This document shows, in pieces, positions 6,850-13,773 of a stretch of 15,343 nucleotides of DNA (position 1 is its first letter; every line of letters starts with the position of its first letter). The DNA is from Deltaproteobacteria bacterium (GTDB taxonomy: Bacteria > Myxococcota_A > UBA9160 > JAFDET01), in contig JAFDET010000033.1 of NCBI GenBank assembly GCA_019310195.1, positions 1 to 15,343 of the forward strand, in the 5' to 3' direction. Position numbers and translations under genes: made by a program. The notes under the pieces are model-generated. The model was not told the origin of the DNA and did not search any database. It was given only the letters and a program-made list of their open reading frames with translations.

Positions 6850-8082
6850 ATGGGTGAGGCCTGGATCATCGACGCCGTCCGCACGCCGCGGGGACGCGGC
6901 AAGGCCGAGACGGGAGCCCTTTCCGGCGTCCACGCCCAGGAGCTCTTCGCAACGACACTGAATGCCCTGGTGCAACGCAACGACCTGAACGCCCGCGACG
7001 TGGAGGATGTGGTCGTGGGCTGCGTGACCCAGACCGGGGAGCAGGGCGGCTGCGTGGCCCGCATGGCCGTGCTGGCGGCCGGCTGGCCCAACGAGGCCAC
7101 CGGCGTCTCCCTGAACCGGTTCTGCGGCTCCGGCCAGCAGGCCGTCAACTTCGCAGCCATGGGCGTGATGGCCGGGCAGCAGGATCTGGTGGTGGGCGGC
7201 GGTGTCGAGTCCATGTCCCGCAACCCCATGGGCGCCGACAAGTCGGGCCTCGACGGCCACAACCGCCATCTTCGCGAGCTGCACCCGCTGGTTCCCCAGG
7301 GCATCTCCGCGGACCTGATCGCCACGCTCGAGGGCTTCTCTCGAGACGACTGCGACGCCTTCGCGGCCGCCAGCCAGGAACGCTGCGCGCTGGCGCAGAA
7401 GGAGGGCCGCTTCGACGCGAGCCTGGTGCCGGTGCGCGACGCCGAGGGCAACGTCGCCTTGGAGCGCGACGAGCACCCGCGCGCCGGAACCACGGCCGAG
7501 TCGCTTGGCCAGCTGGCGCCTTCGTTCGAGAAGATGGGCAGCTACGTGCAGAAGGGCGACTCCCTGACCTTCGACGAGAAGGCCAAGCAGGTCTACCCGC
7601 AGATCGACGGCGTGAACCACGTCCACCACGCCGGCAACTCGTCGGGCATCGTCGACGGAGCGTCGGCGGTGGTGGTGGCGTCGCCGGAGTACGCCAAGGC
7701 CCAGGGCTGGAAGCCGCGCGCACGCATCCGCGCCATGGCCACTGCCGGCGACGAGCCGGTCATCATGCTGACGGCGCCGGTGCCGGCCACGAAGCGTTGC
7801 CTGGACAAGGCGGGCATGCAGGTGTCCGACATCGACCTGGTGGAGGTCAACGAAGCCTTCGCAGCCATCCCGCTCAAGGTCATGAAGGATCTGGGCATCC
7901 CCCACGACAAGATCAACGTGAACGGCGGCGCCATCGCCCTGGGGCATCCGCTGGGCGCGACGGGCGGGATGCTGATCGGCACCGTGCTCGACGAGCTCGA
8001 GCGCCGCGACCTGACCACCGGCCTGGTCACCATGTGCATCGGCGGCGGCATGGGCATCACCACCATCCTGGAGCGGATCTAA
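6850..8082 (+). CDS. Acetyl-CoA C-acyltransferase / thiolase (beta-oxidation type)
   Basis: 410 residues, the normal length for a type II thiolase. The reaction is CoA-dependent cleavage of 3-oxoacyl-CoA to acetyl-CoA plus a shortened acyl-CoA, in the cytoplasm. The catalytic set is complete: nucleophile Cys92 in RFCGSGQQA, Asn334 in EVNEAFAA, His366 in GGAIALGHPLGATG and Cys396 in CIGGGMG. The N-terminal AWIIDAVRTPRGRGK is typical of the family. The ATG at 6850 has AGGA seven bases upstream. It is followed after 16 bases by two acyl-CoA dehydrogenase-type genes on the same strand, which favours a degradative role (FadA/FadI-like) over biosynthetic acetoacetyl-CoA formation. Chain-length preference cannot be read from the sequence. 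The frame is open upstream through the spacer, but those codons are not part of the gene. Confidence 0.93.
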   Translation: MGEAWIIDAVRTPRGRGKAETGALSGVHAQELFATTLNALVQRNDLNARDVEDVVVGCVTQTGEQGGCVARMAVLAAGWPNEATGVSLNRFCGSGQQAVNFAAMGVMAGQQDLVVGGGVESMSRNPMGADKSGLDGHNRHLRELHPLVPQGISADLIATLEGFSRDDCDAFAAASQERCALAQKEGRFDASLVPVRDAEGNVALERDEHPRAGTTAESLGQLAPSFEKMGSYVQKGDSLTFDEKAKQVYPQIDGVNHVHHAGNSSGIVDGASAVVVASPEYAKAQGWKPRARIRAMATAGDEPVIMLTAPVPATKRCLDKAGMQVSDIDLVEVNEAFAAIPLKVMKDLGIPHDKINVNGGAIALGHPLGATGGMLIGTVLDELERRDLTTGLVTMCIGGGMGITTILERI

Positions 8083-8098
8083 ACAAGATGGGGCGCGC

Positions 8099-9187
8099 AT
8101 GATCGACTTCGAACCGAACGAAGAGCAGGCTCTGATCATCGACACCGTGCGCGGTTTCGCGCAGAACGAGATCCGCGAGGCCGCGCGAGACGCCGACGAG
8201 TCCCGCAAGCTGCCCGACGGCGTGCTGGCCCAGGCCCACGAGCTGGGGCTGGTGGCCAACGCCTTGCCGGAGGCGCACGGCGGCGGCGGCGAGCGCAGCG
8301 CGGTGACGGGCGTGCTGGTGGCCGAGGAGCTGGCCTGGGGCGACCTGTCGATCGCCCTGGCGGCGCTCTCCCCGGCACTGGTGGCTCTGCCCGTGACGGA
8401 GTTCGGCAGCGACCAGCAGCAGGCCGAGCTCCTGCCCCGCTTCGCGGGCGAGTCGTTCGTGCCCGGCTCGCTGGCCGTGGCCGAGCCGCGCCACGACAGC
8501 AACCCCTTCCGGCCCCGCACCACGGCGAGCCGTGACGGCGATGCCTACGTGCTCTCGGGAGCCAAGTGCCTGGTGCCCTGGATCGACGGGGGCGACGTCA
8601 CGCTGGTGGTGGCCGATGAGGGCGGAACGCCGCAAGCATTCGTCGTGCCCCGGGACGCCCAGGGCCTGACAGCCACCCCGGACCGCTACATGGGCATCGG
8701 GGCCCTGCCCACCGTGGAGCTGGGCCTCCAGGACGTGCGCGTGCCGGCCTCGGCCCGGCTGGGCGGCGAGGCCGGCTGCGACTGGGCGCGTGTGGTGACC
8801 CAGGGGCGCACCGCCCTGGCCGCCATGGCGGTCGGTGTGGCGCGGGCGGCCTACGAGGTGGCCCGCGAGTACGCCAAGCAGCGCGAGGCCTTCGGCGGGC
8901 CCATCGCCGCCAAGCAGGCCATCGCCTTCAAGCTGGCGGACATGGCCATCGAGATCGACGGCGCACGCCTGCTGGCCTGGGAGGCCGCCTGGAAGCTGGA
9001 TCGCGGCGAGGACGCCACGCGCGAGGCCGCCCTGGCCATCGACCAGGCGCGCCGGGTCTCCCTGACGGTCACCGACGGAGCGGTGCAGGTGCTGGGCGGC
9101 CACGGCTACACCCGCGAGTACCTGCCCGAGATGCATCTGCGCAACGCGCGCGGCTTCGCCTGCTTCGAAGCCCTGGCGCTGGTCTGA
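8099..9187 (+). CDS. Acyl-CoA dehydrogenase-family protein, probable partner subunit (first of a pair)
   Basis: 362 residues, slightly short for an acyl-CoA dehydrogenase (usually about 380-400). The family introduces the alpha-beta double bond of acyl-CoA using FAD and hands electrons to ETF. The helical N-terminal domain starts FEPNEEQALIIDTVRGFAQ. The middle beta domain has AVAEPRHDSNP where active members have a TE-x-GSD-like motif, so that flavin/substrate contact looks degraded. The C-terminal helical domain keeps QREAFGGPIAAKQ and VQVLGGHGYTREY, which in the family bind the ADP part of FAD in the neighbouring subunit. Glu357 (RGFACFEAL) aligns with the usual catalytic Glu, but the following Gly-Thr is replaced by Ala-Leu. 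No strong ribosome site precedes ATG 8099, so translation may be coupled to the thiolase. See the next gene for the complementary pattern. Confidence 0.88.
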   Translation: MIDFEPNEEQALIIDTVRGFAQNEIREAARDADESRKLPDGVLAQAHELGLVANALPEAHGGGGERSAVTGVLVAEELAWGDLSIALAALSPALVALPVTEFGSDQQQAELLPRFAGESFVPGSLAVAEPRHDSNPFRPRTTASRDGDAYVLSGAKCLVPWIDGGDVTLVVADEGGTPQAFVVPRDAQGLTATPDRYMGIGALPTVELGLQDVRVPASARLGGEAGCDWARVVTQGRTALAAMAVGVARAAYEVAREYAKQREAFGGPIAAKQAIAFKLADMAIEIDGARLLAWEAAWKLDRGEDATREAALAIDQARRVSLTVTDGAVQVLGGHGYTREYLPEMHLRNARGFACFEALALV

Positions 9188-9196
9188 GGAGAAGCC

Positions 9197-10435
9197 ATGG
9201 CGATCTCGTTCGAGCCGACCCCCAGCACCGTGGAGTCCCGCGACTACTACAACCGCGTCGCCCGCGAGCAGATGCGCCCCATCAGTCGCAAGTACGACGA
9301 GCAGGAGCACGACCTGCCCCGGGAGTGGGTGGACTGGTACTGGGAGACGGGGCGCAAGCGCCCGGCCTCGACGGCGAAGCTCGGGGACGAGACCGACGGC
9401 ATGATCCAGGTCTGCGTGCAGGCCGAGGAGCTGTGCTGGGGCGACGCCGCCCTCTACCTGCGCATGCCCACCCCGGCCCTGGGCGGCTCGGCCGTCGCCG
9501 CGGCCGGTACCCCCGAGCAGCGCAAGCGCTTCCTCTCGGGCTTCCGGGCCGAGGGGGGCCACCCCATCTGGGGCGCCATGGCGATCACCGAGGCCGCGGC
9601 CGGATCCGACGCCGCCGCGATCCAGACCACCGCCGAGCTGGACGAGTCCAGCGACGAGTGGGTGCTCAACGGAACCAAGATCTTCTGCACCGCCGGCGAG
9701 GGCGCCTCCCAGGCCGAGGGCGGCTTCGTGGTGATCTGGGCCACGGTGGACCGCAGTGCCGGCCGCGCCGGCATCAAGTCCTTCGTGGTGCCCGCCGGCA
9801 CGCCGGGCATGAAGCTCGAGGGCTGCGAGAAGAAGCTCGGGATCCGCGCCTCGGACACGGCGACCCTGGTGCTGGAGGACTGCCGCGTGCCGCGCGGGAA
9901 CCTCCTGGGCAGCGCCGAGGTCAAGAAGCGCGACGCCAAGAAGACCGGCGACAAGGGCTTCAAGGGCGCCATGGCCACCTTCGACGCCAGCCGGCCCATC
10001 GTGGCCGCCATGGCCGTGGGGGTGGGACGCGCGGCCCTGGACTTCACCCTGGAGGAGCTGGAGCGCAACGGCATCCGGGTGCGCTGGGAGGCCGGCTTGC
10101 ACGAGCAGAGCGCCGTCGAACGCGACCTGCTCGAGATGCAGGCCGAGCTTCAGGCGGCGCGGCTGCTCACCTGGCGGGCGGCCCGCATGCTGTCCCTCGG
10201 GAAGGCCAACAGCCTGGAGGCCTCCATGGCCAAGGCCAAGGCCGGCCTCTCCGTCACCCGGATCACCCAGAAGGCCGTCGAGCTGCTGGGTCCCCCGGGC
10301 TACTCGACCCGCATGCTGGCGGAGAAGTGGATGCGGGACGCCAAGATCAACGACATCTTCGAAGGGACGCAGCAGATCAACCAGCTGATCGTCGCCCGTC
10401 GCATCCTGGACTACCCTTCGTCGGTGCTTCGCTGA
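9197..10435 (+). CDS. Acyl-CoA dehydrogenase, probable catalytic subunit (second of a pair)
   Basis: 412 residues. FAD-dependent acyl-CoA dehydrogenase of fatty-acid or related acyl-CoA breakdown. The beta domain has the canonical AITEAAAGSDAAAI motif. The C-terminus has WMRDAKINDIFEGTQQINQ, with Glu389 as the expected catalytic base. The parts that normally bind the ADP moiety across the dimer interface are abnormal: the usual R-x3-FG-x-x-I-x3-Q segment reads ERNGIRVRWEAGLHEQSAVE, and the usual Q-x-x-GG-x-G reads ELLGPPG. The preceding gene keeps exactly those two motifs and has lost the GSD one, so the two may form a heteromer with one composite FAD site. The start is ATG 9197 with GAGGAG nine bases upstream, nine bases after the previous stop. 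The N-terminus (about residues 40-70) has an unusual basic loop, GRKRPASTAK. The substrate is unknown. Confidence 0.9.
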   Translation: MAISFEPTPSTVESRDYYNRVAREQMRPISRKYDEQEHDLPREWVDWYWETGRKRPASTAKLGDETDGMIQVCVQAEELCWGDAALYLRMPTPALGGSAVAAAGTPEQRKRFLSGFRAEGGHPIWGAMAITEAAAGSDAAAIQTTAELDESSDEWVLNGTKIFCTAGEGASQAEGGFVVIWATVDRSAGRAGIKSFVVPAGTPGMKLEGCEKKLGIRASDTATLVLEDCRVPRGNLLGSAEVKKRDAKKTGDKGFKGAMATFDASRPIVAAMAVGVGRAALDFTLEELERNGIRVRWEAGLHEQSAVERDLLEMQAELQAARLLTWRAARMLSLGKANSLEASMAKAKAGLSVTRITQKAVELLGPPGYSTRMLAEKWMRDAKINDIFEGTQQINQLIVARRILDYPSSVLR

Positions 10436-10446
10436 GGGGGGCCTCG

Positions 10447-10695
10447 ATGCCGGTCGATCCCGAGCTTCTCGAAATTCTGGTCTGTCCCGAGACCCGCCAG
10501 CCGGTCACGATGGCCGGCGACGACGTGCTCGCGGGGCTCAACGAGCGCATTCGCACCCGCGAGCTGCGCAACCGCGGCGGCGACGCGGTGGGCAAGCCCA
10601 TCGAAGAGGGCCTGCTCCGGGAGGACGGCAAGGTCCTCTACATCGTCGACGACTCGATCCCCGTGATGCTCATCGAGGAATCGATCGAGCTCTAG
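10447..10695 (+). CDS. Trm112/UPF0434-like small protein lacking the zinc-knuckle cysteines
   Basis: 82 residues. The start VDPELLEILVCPETRQPV and the end DGKVLYIVDDSIPVMLIEE match the ends of the UPF0434/YcaR and Trm112 family, small proteins related to methyltransferase activators. Family members usually carry CPxC near the start and further cysteines later. Here Cys13 is the only cysteine, so a zinc site is unlikely. A charged insertion of about 20-25 residues (about 30-55, RIRTRELRNRGGDAVGKP) separates the two conserved ends. It lies 11 bases after the acyl-CoA dehydrogenase on the same strand, with GAGGGGGG upstream of ATG 10447, so it is probably cotranscribed; a link to fatty-acid metabolism is not implied. 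The function is unknown. Confidence 0.8.
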   Translation: MPVDPELLEILVCPETRQPVTMAGDDVLAGLNERIRTRELRNRGGDAVGKPIEEGLLREDGKVLYIVDDSIPVMLIEESIEL

Positions 10696-10705
10696 CCTGC
10701 ACTGA

Positions 10706-10785
10706 GGGACGTTCCTGCATAACTGCATTCAGTACCAGTCCTGGATTCAGGGGTGGCACTCAGTGCAGTTACGCAGGAACGTCCC
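10706..10785. repeat. 80-bp imperfect palindrome (REP/MITE-like hairpin, possible bidirectional terminator)
   Basis: Arms of 38 nt (10706-10743 and 10748-10785) flank a 4-nt loop, gatt. By hand, 32 of 38 positions pair. The outer arm begins gggacgttcctgc (13 perfect pairs), then one mismatch, then taactgca (8 pairs). The inner tip is cctg-gatt-cagg. A second pairing is possible between ctgcactgag (10697-10706) and ctcagtgcag (10757-10766). It fills almost all of the gap between the converging Trm112-like and PAC2 genes. Its size and structure resemble a REP/BIME or small MITE unit; no transposase is nearby. A transcript from either side would fold into a long hairpin, although no clear U-run follows. 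Confidence 0.75.
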
Positions 10786-10796
10786 CGAACGCAGGG

Positions 10797-11609
10797 CTAC
10801 TGGGCGAACTCGCGGCGCTTGAGCTGCTTGACGTACTCGGAGAGATCCGGGTCCGAAGCCACCAGCGCGGCGATGCGCTCCTCGAACTCGGCGGCCAGCC
10901 CCTCCAGCGGCTTGGTGTCGAGCTTCAGGTCCAGGACGCGGCCGAGGACCTGCATCAGCGCCAGGGCGCCGCGCGGGTTGGGCTGGGCGCTGATGTAGTG
11001 GGGCAGCGCGGCCCACAGCGAGATCATCGGCAGCTTCTCGCGGGCGAAGCGCTCGGCCAATACGCCGACGATGCCCGTCGGACCCTCGTAGGCCGACGGC
11101 GTAACGCCCAGGGCATCCAGGAGGTCCGGCGGAGTCGCGAAACCGCTGACACCGACGGGGCGTGAGTAGAGCACGTCGGCCAGGTAGGCCCCCAACAGGA
11201 CCACGCGGCACACGCGCAGCTCACGCGCGAGCTCGAGAATGCGATCCGCGTACAGACGCCAACGAAAGTGCGGCTCGATGGCCAGACCCAGCACCAGATC
11301 CCGCTCCGGATCCGCGCTCCCGTAGCGCAGCTCGGTTACCGGCCACGCGATGCGGCGCACGCCGTCGTCGGCGATCTCCACCCGCGGCCGACGCACCGTG
11401 AAGTCGAAGAACGGCTCGGGATCGATCTCCGCCAGGGGCGCCGCACCCAGGGCGTCGACCACGTAACGCACGGCCGAGGTGGCGGCTTCGCCGGCGTCGT
11501 TCCAGCCCTCGAACGCCAGGACCAACGTCGCATCACGCAGCTCGGGGCGCACCAGGTAGCGAAGCGGCTCGTCCACAACCGGAGGGTGGCAGCCGCCACC
11601 CGGGCCCAC
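10797..11609 (-). CDS. PAC2-family protein (proteasome-assembly-chaperone-2-like fold)
   Basis: 270 residues from GTG 11609. The N-terminal core RPELRDATLVLAFEGWNDAGEAATSAVRYV is the signature of the PAC2 family, named after a eukaryotic proteasome assembly chaperone and common in bacteria, where its role is not established. The domain spans about residues 17-230 with an alpha/beta layout, including VVLLGAYLADVLYSRP and a GPTGIVGVL stretch. The C-terminal 40 residues are a charged helix with VASDPDLSEYVKQLKRREF. The start is uncertain: GTG 11609 lies six bases after the CBS gene stop, while GTG 11576 gives the more usual short N-terminus before RPELR. Neither has a clear ribosome site. It is the last gene of the kinase-regulator operon and ends 11 bases from the large palindrome. 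Confidence 0.85.
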   Translation of the reverse strand: MGPGGGCHPPVVDEPLRYLVRPELRDATLVLAFEGWNDAGEAATSAVRYVVDALGAAPLAEIDPEPFFDFTVRRPRVEIADDGVRRIAWPVTELRYGSADPERDLVLGLAIEPHFRWRLYADRILELARELRVCRVVLLGAYLADVLYSRPVGVSGFATPPDLLDALGVTPSAYEGPTGIVGVLAERFAREKLPMISLWAALPHYISAQPNPRGALALMQVLGRVLDLKLDTKPLEGLAAEFEERIAALVASDPDLSEYVKQLKRREFAQ

Positions 11610-11615
11610 AAGGGC

Positions 11616-12074
11616 TCAGGCCGGGGCTTCCACCGCCGCCAGCAGGTCGAGGGAGCTGACCAGCCCCACCAGAACGCCCGACTCGGTCACCAGCAGCCGA
11701 TGGATGCGCTTGCTGCGCATCAATACCGCGGCCTCGACCACCGACGTGCTGCGATCCACGCACACCACGTCGCGCGTCATGATCTCGGACACCGGCGTCA
11801 CCGAGCGATCGGCCGGGACCGCGGCCAGCTCGCGGTAGTCGTCCACGTCGGTGAAGAAGTGACCCGCCTCGCCGGACGTGGTCATGCCCGCCAGGTGCAC
11901 GATCAGGTCGTGCTGGGAGATCACGCCGACGGCATGCCCGGACTCGTCCACCACGGGCGCCCCCGTCACACGGCTCTCGCCCAGGCGCCGCTCCGCGTCC
12001 CGAACGCTGGTCTCCGGGGAGAGGCACAGAGACGGGGGGCTCATCAGCTTGCCTACGGTCAGGATGTCGCTCAT
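11616..12074 (-). CDS. Two-CBS-domain protein
   Basis: 152 residues. Stand-alone pair of CBS domains (about residues 9-62 and 94-148), a module that in the family binds adenine nucleotides and acts as an energy or ligand sensor. Each repeat begins with the typical VGKLMSPPSLCLSPETSV or SEIMTRDVVCVDRSTSV and ends with a GVISQHDL or GLVSSLDLL strand-helix. A linker of about 30 residues (HFFTDVDDYRELAAVPADRS) joins them. There is no effector domain, transmembrane segment or signal. ATG 12074 overlaps the response-regulator stop by four bases (ATGA), indicating coupled translation. The frame is open to 12404, but that upstream part is a shadow of the regulator gene. A role in the adjacent signalling pathway is suggested by context only. 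Confidence 0.9.
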   Translation of the reverse strand: MSDILTVGKLMSPPSLCLSPETSVRDAERRLGESRVTGAPVVDESGHAVGVISQHDLIVHLAGMTTSGEAGHFFTDVDDYRELAAVPADRSVTPVSEIMTRDVVCVDRSTSVVEAAVLMRSKRIHRLLVTESGVLVGLVSSLDLLAAVEAPA

Positions 12075-12772
12075 CGGATGAAACGATAGCCGTGTCCGCG
12101 CACGGAGACGATGTGGCGGGGATGCGAGGGGTCGGTCTCGATGTACTTGCGGAGCCGGGCCACGAAGCTGTCCACCACCCGGGTTCGGGTGCCCGGCTTG
12201 AGGCCCCACACCTCTTCGAGCAGGTCGCCCCGGGGAACCGCCTGCCCCTCGCGGTCGATCAGCGCCCGCAGCAGCGCGACCTCCCGCGTCGTCAGCGCGA
12301 CCAGGCCGCGGGGCGTCTCCATCTCGAAGCGATCGAAGTGGACCGTCACGTCCCCGAACTGCTCGGAGCGCGGCCCCTCCCCGTCGGGGTCTACTCCGTC
12401 CCAACGCCGCCGGCGCAGCAGCACCCGCACCCGGGCCAGCAGCTCATCCAGCTGGAACGGCTTCGTCAGGTAGTCGTCGCCGCCCTCCTCGAGGCCTCGC
12501 ACCATGTCCTCGGCCGAGTCCTTGGCCGTGAGGATCAGGATCGGCACGTAGTTGCCCGCGGCACGCGCCCGACGCGCGACCTCGAACCCGTTCATCTCGG
12601 GAAGCATCAGGTCCAGGACCACCAGGTCCAGGGGCCGCTGGGCATCGGCCAGGCGCTCCGCCGCGGCGCGGCCGTCGGACGCGATCTCGACGTCGTGGCC
12701 CTCCGCCTCGAGGTTGTAGCGGAGCCCGTCGGCAATATGCGCCTCGTCCTCAACGACCAGGATGCGCGACAT
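12071..12772 (-). CDS. OmpR/PhoB-type response regulator
   Basis: 233 residues. DNA-binding response regulator that is phosphorylated by the adjacent kinase. The receiver domain (1-120) has the acidic pair Glu8/Asp9, phospho-acceptor Asp54 (VVLDLMLPEMNG), Thr82 (LILTAKD) and Lys104 (YLTKPF), all in place. The winged-helix domain (about 138-232) shows LTTREVALLRALIDREGQAV, VVDSFVARLRKYIE and the closing VRGHGYRF wing, typical of the OmpR class. The linker is rather acidic. ATG 12772 lies inside the kinase 3' end, a 23-base overlap. GGAGG is 12 bases upstream, which is somewhat far. It probably controls promoters elsewhere or its own operon; target sites cannot be named from this window. Confidence 0.96.
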   Translation of the reverse strand: MSRILVVEDEAHIADGLRYNLEAEGHDVEIASDGRAAAERLADAQRPLDLVVLDLMLPEMNGFEVARRARAAGNYVPILILTAKDSAEDMVRGLEEGGDDYLTKPFQLDELLARVRVLLRRRRWDGVDPDGEGPRSEQFGDVTVHFDRFEMETPRGLVALTTREVALLRALIDREGQAVPRGDLLEEVWGLKPGTRTRVVDSFVARLRKYIETDPSHPRHIVSVRGHGYRFIR

Positions 12773-13715
12773 GGAGCGGAGCGGCCTCCGTGGCCTCGGC
12801 GGGAGCGGCTGCGGGCAGCGTCACCGCGAAGCGGCTGCCCTTGCCGATGCCCTCGCTGCGAGCGACCACGCGCCCGCCGTGACGCAGAACCAGGCTGCGA
12901 ACGATGAACAGACCCAGGCCCAGGCCCGCCGCCTTGCGCTGCACGTCGAGGCCGGCCCGGTAGAAGCGTTGGAAGACCTTGCGCAGCTCGCCGCGCGGAA
13001 TGCCGATTCCGCGATCGGCGATCTCCACGACCACGCGGCCGGCGCCCTCCTCCACCGCGACCTCGATCTGGACCCGCTGCGGTGAGTACTTGATCGCGTT
13101 GTCCAGCAGGTTTCCGAAGACTACGCCGAACTCCTCGGCATCGCCGCGCACCGCAGCCTCCCCGCGATCTTTGAATTGGATCGCACCCTCGGGAAGCGCG
13201 TGCCGGCTCCGCACCTCGCCGATGCAGCGCTCCAGCAGCGGCGCCAGCTCCACGCGCTCGCTGCGGGGGGGGCGCGCGCGGTCCTCGGCGCGGGCCGCCG
13301 CCAGCAGAAGCTCGACGGTGCGCTGGAGCCGGTCGAGATCCTCCCCCATGCGCTCCAGGAACTCGCGGCGACGCTCGGGCGCGGGATCGCGGGCGCGCAG
13401 GGTGTCCAGGTAGAGGCGCAGGGACGCCAACGGCGTCTTCATCTCGTGGGTCACGGCGTCCAGGAACGCCTGCTGACGCTGGTTGAAGCGCATCTCGCGG
13501 ACCAGCCAGGCGCACAGCAGGATCAGGCCGAAGATGATCAGCAGGAAGAAGATGCCCCCGAGGATCAGCAGCAGCCAGTGCACGCCCGTAAGCCCGCGCG
13601 CCACGGGCGCCAGGTCCGACACCACCAGGATCTGCCAGCCCACGCCCAGCGCCAGGGCCAGAACCGACAGCACGATGCCGATGGTGAGCGGGAAGCCGAT
13701 GGAGCGTCGGGACAC
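12750..13715 (-). CDS. Membrane sensor histidine kinase with minimal periplasmic loop
   Basis: 321 residues from GTG 13715. Cognate kinase of the adjacent OmpR-type regulator. Two transmembrane helices (about 9-31 and 46-71) are separated by only about 14 residues, so there is no extracytoplasmic sensor domain. No HAMP domain follows; the dimerisation helix begins almost at once. The phospho-accepting His90 lies in DAVTHEMKTPLASL. The ATPase domain has an N box at about 201-210 (GNLLDNAIKY), G1 DRGIGIP at 234-240, F box FQRFYRAG and G2 GLGLGLF at 264-270. The GTG start is supported by GGGGAGG five bases upstream; reading frame further upstream has no kinase-like features. The layout suggests sensing within the membrane or through a partner protein. 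The start lies 58 bases from the divergent DUF1329 gene. Confidence 0.93.
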   Translation of the reverse strand: MSRRSIGFPLTIGIVLSVLALALGVGWQILVVSDLAPVARGLTGVHWLLLILGGIFFLLIIFGLILLCAWLVREMRFNQRQQAFLDAVTHEMKTPLASLRLYLDTLRARDPAPERRREFLERMGEDLDRLQRTVELLLAAARAEDRARPPRSERVELAPLLERCIGEVRSRHALPEGAIQFKDRGEAAVRGDAEEFGVVFGNLLDNAIKYSPQRVQIEVAVEEGAGRVVVEIADRGIGIPRGELRKVFQRFYRAGLDVQRKAAGLGLGLFIVRSLVLRHGGRVVARSEGIGKGSRFAVTLPAAAPAEATEAAPLHVAHPGR

Positions 13716-13720
13716 GCGAT

Positions 13721-13727
13721 CCTCCCC
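13721..13727 (-). promoter_or_regulatory. Shine-Dalgarno site fixing the GTG start of the histidine kinase
   Basis: GGGGAGG on the minus strand is followed by five bases and then GTG 13715. No ATG in the frame gives a better start: upstream methionines would add a low-complexity segment antisense to the DUF1329 gene. Confidence 0.65.
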
Positions 13728-13741
13728 GCGGGCAAGGGTAC

Positions 13742-13750
13742 GATAGAATC
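13742..13750 (+). promoter_or_regulatory. GATAGAATC motif, weak -10 candidate ahead of the DUF1329 gene
   Basis: TAGAAT at 13744-13749 resembles a -10 hexamer 24 bases before the ATG at 13774. The same nine bases occur upstream of the thiolase (6750-6758). No -35 box is evident, so this is a low-confidence call; the true promoter may lie within the kinase gene. Confidence 0.2.
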
Positions 13751-13773
13751 GCGCGACCGTCGCCGGAGGACCC

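Noticed and set aside
8088..8102. Four-codon frame ATG GGG CGC GCA TGA just before the first acyl-CoA dehydrogenase, overlapping its start by ATGA
   Set aside because: It could serve as a coupling leader, but there is no ribosome site and such short frames arise easily by chance.
8057..10102. Minus-strand 681-residue open frame opposite the acyl-CoA dehydrogenases
   Set aside because: Typical antisense frame in GC-rich DNA, rich in His/Gly/Ala/Arg with no motif; the opposite strand encodes clear enzymes.
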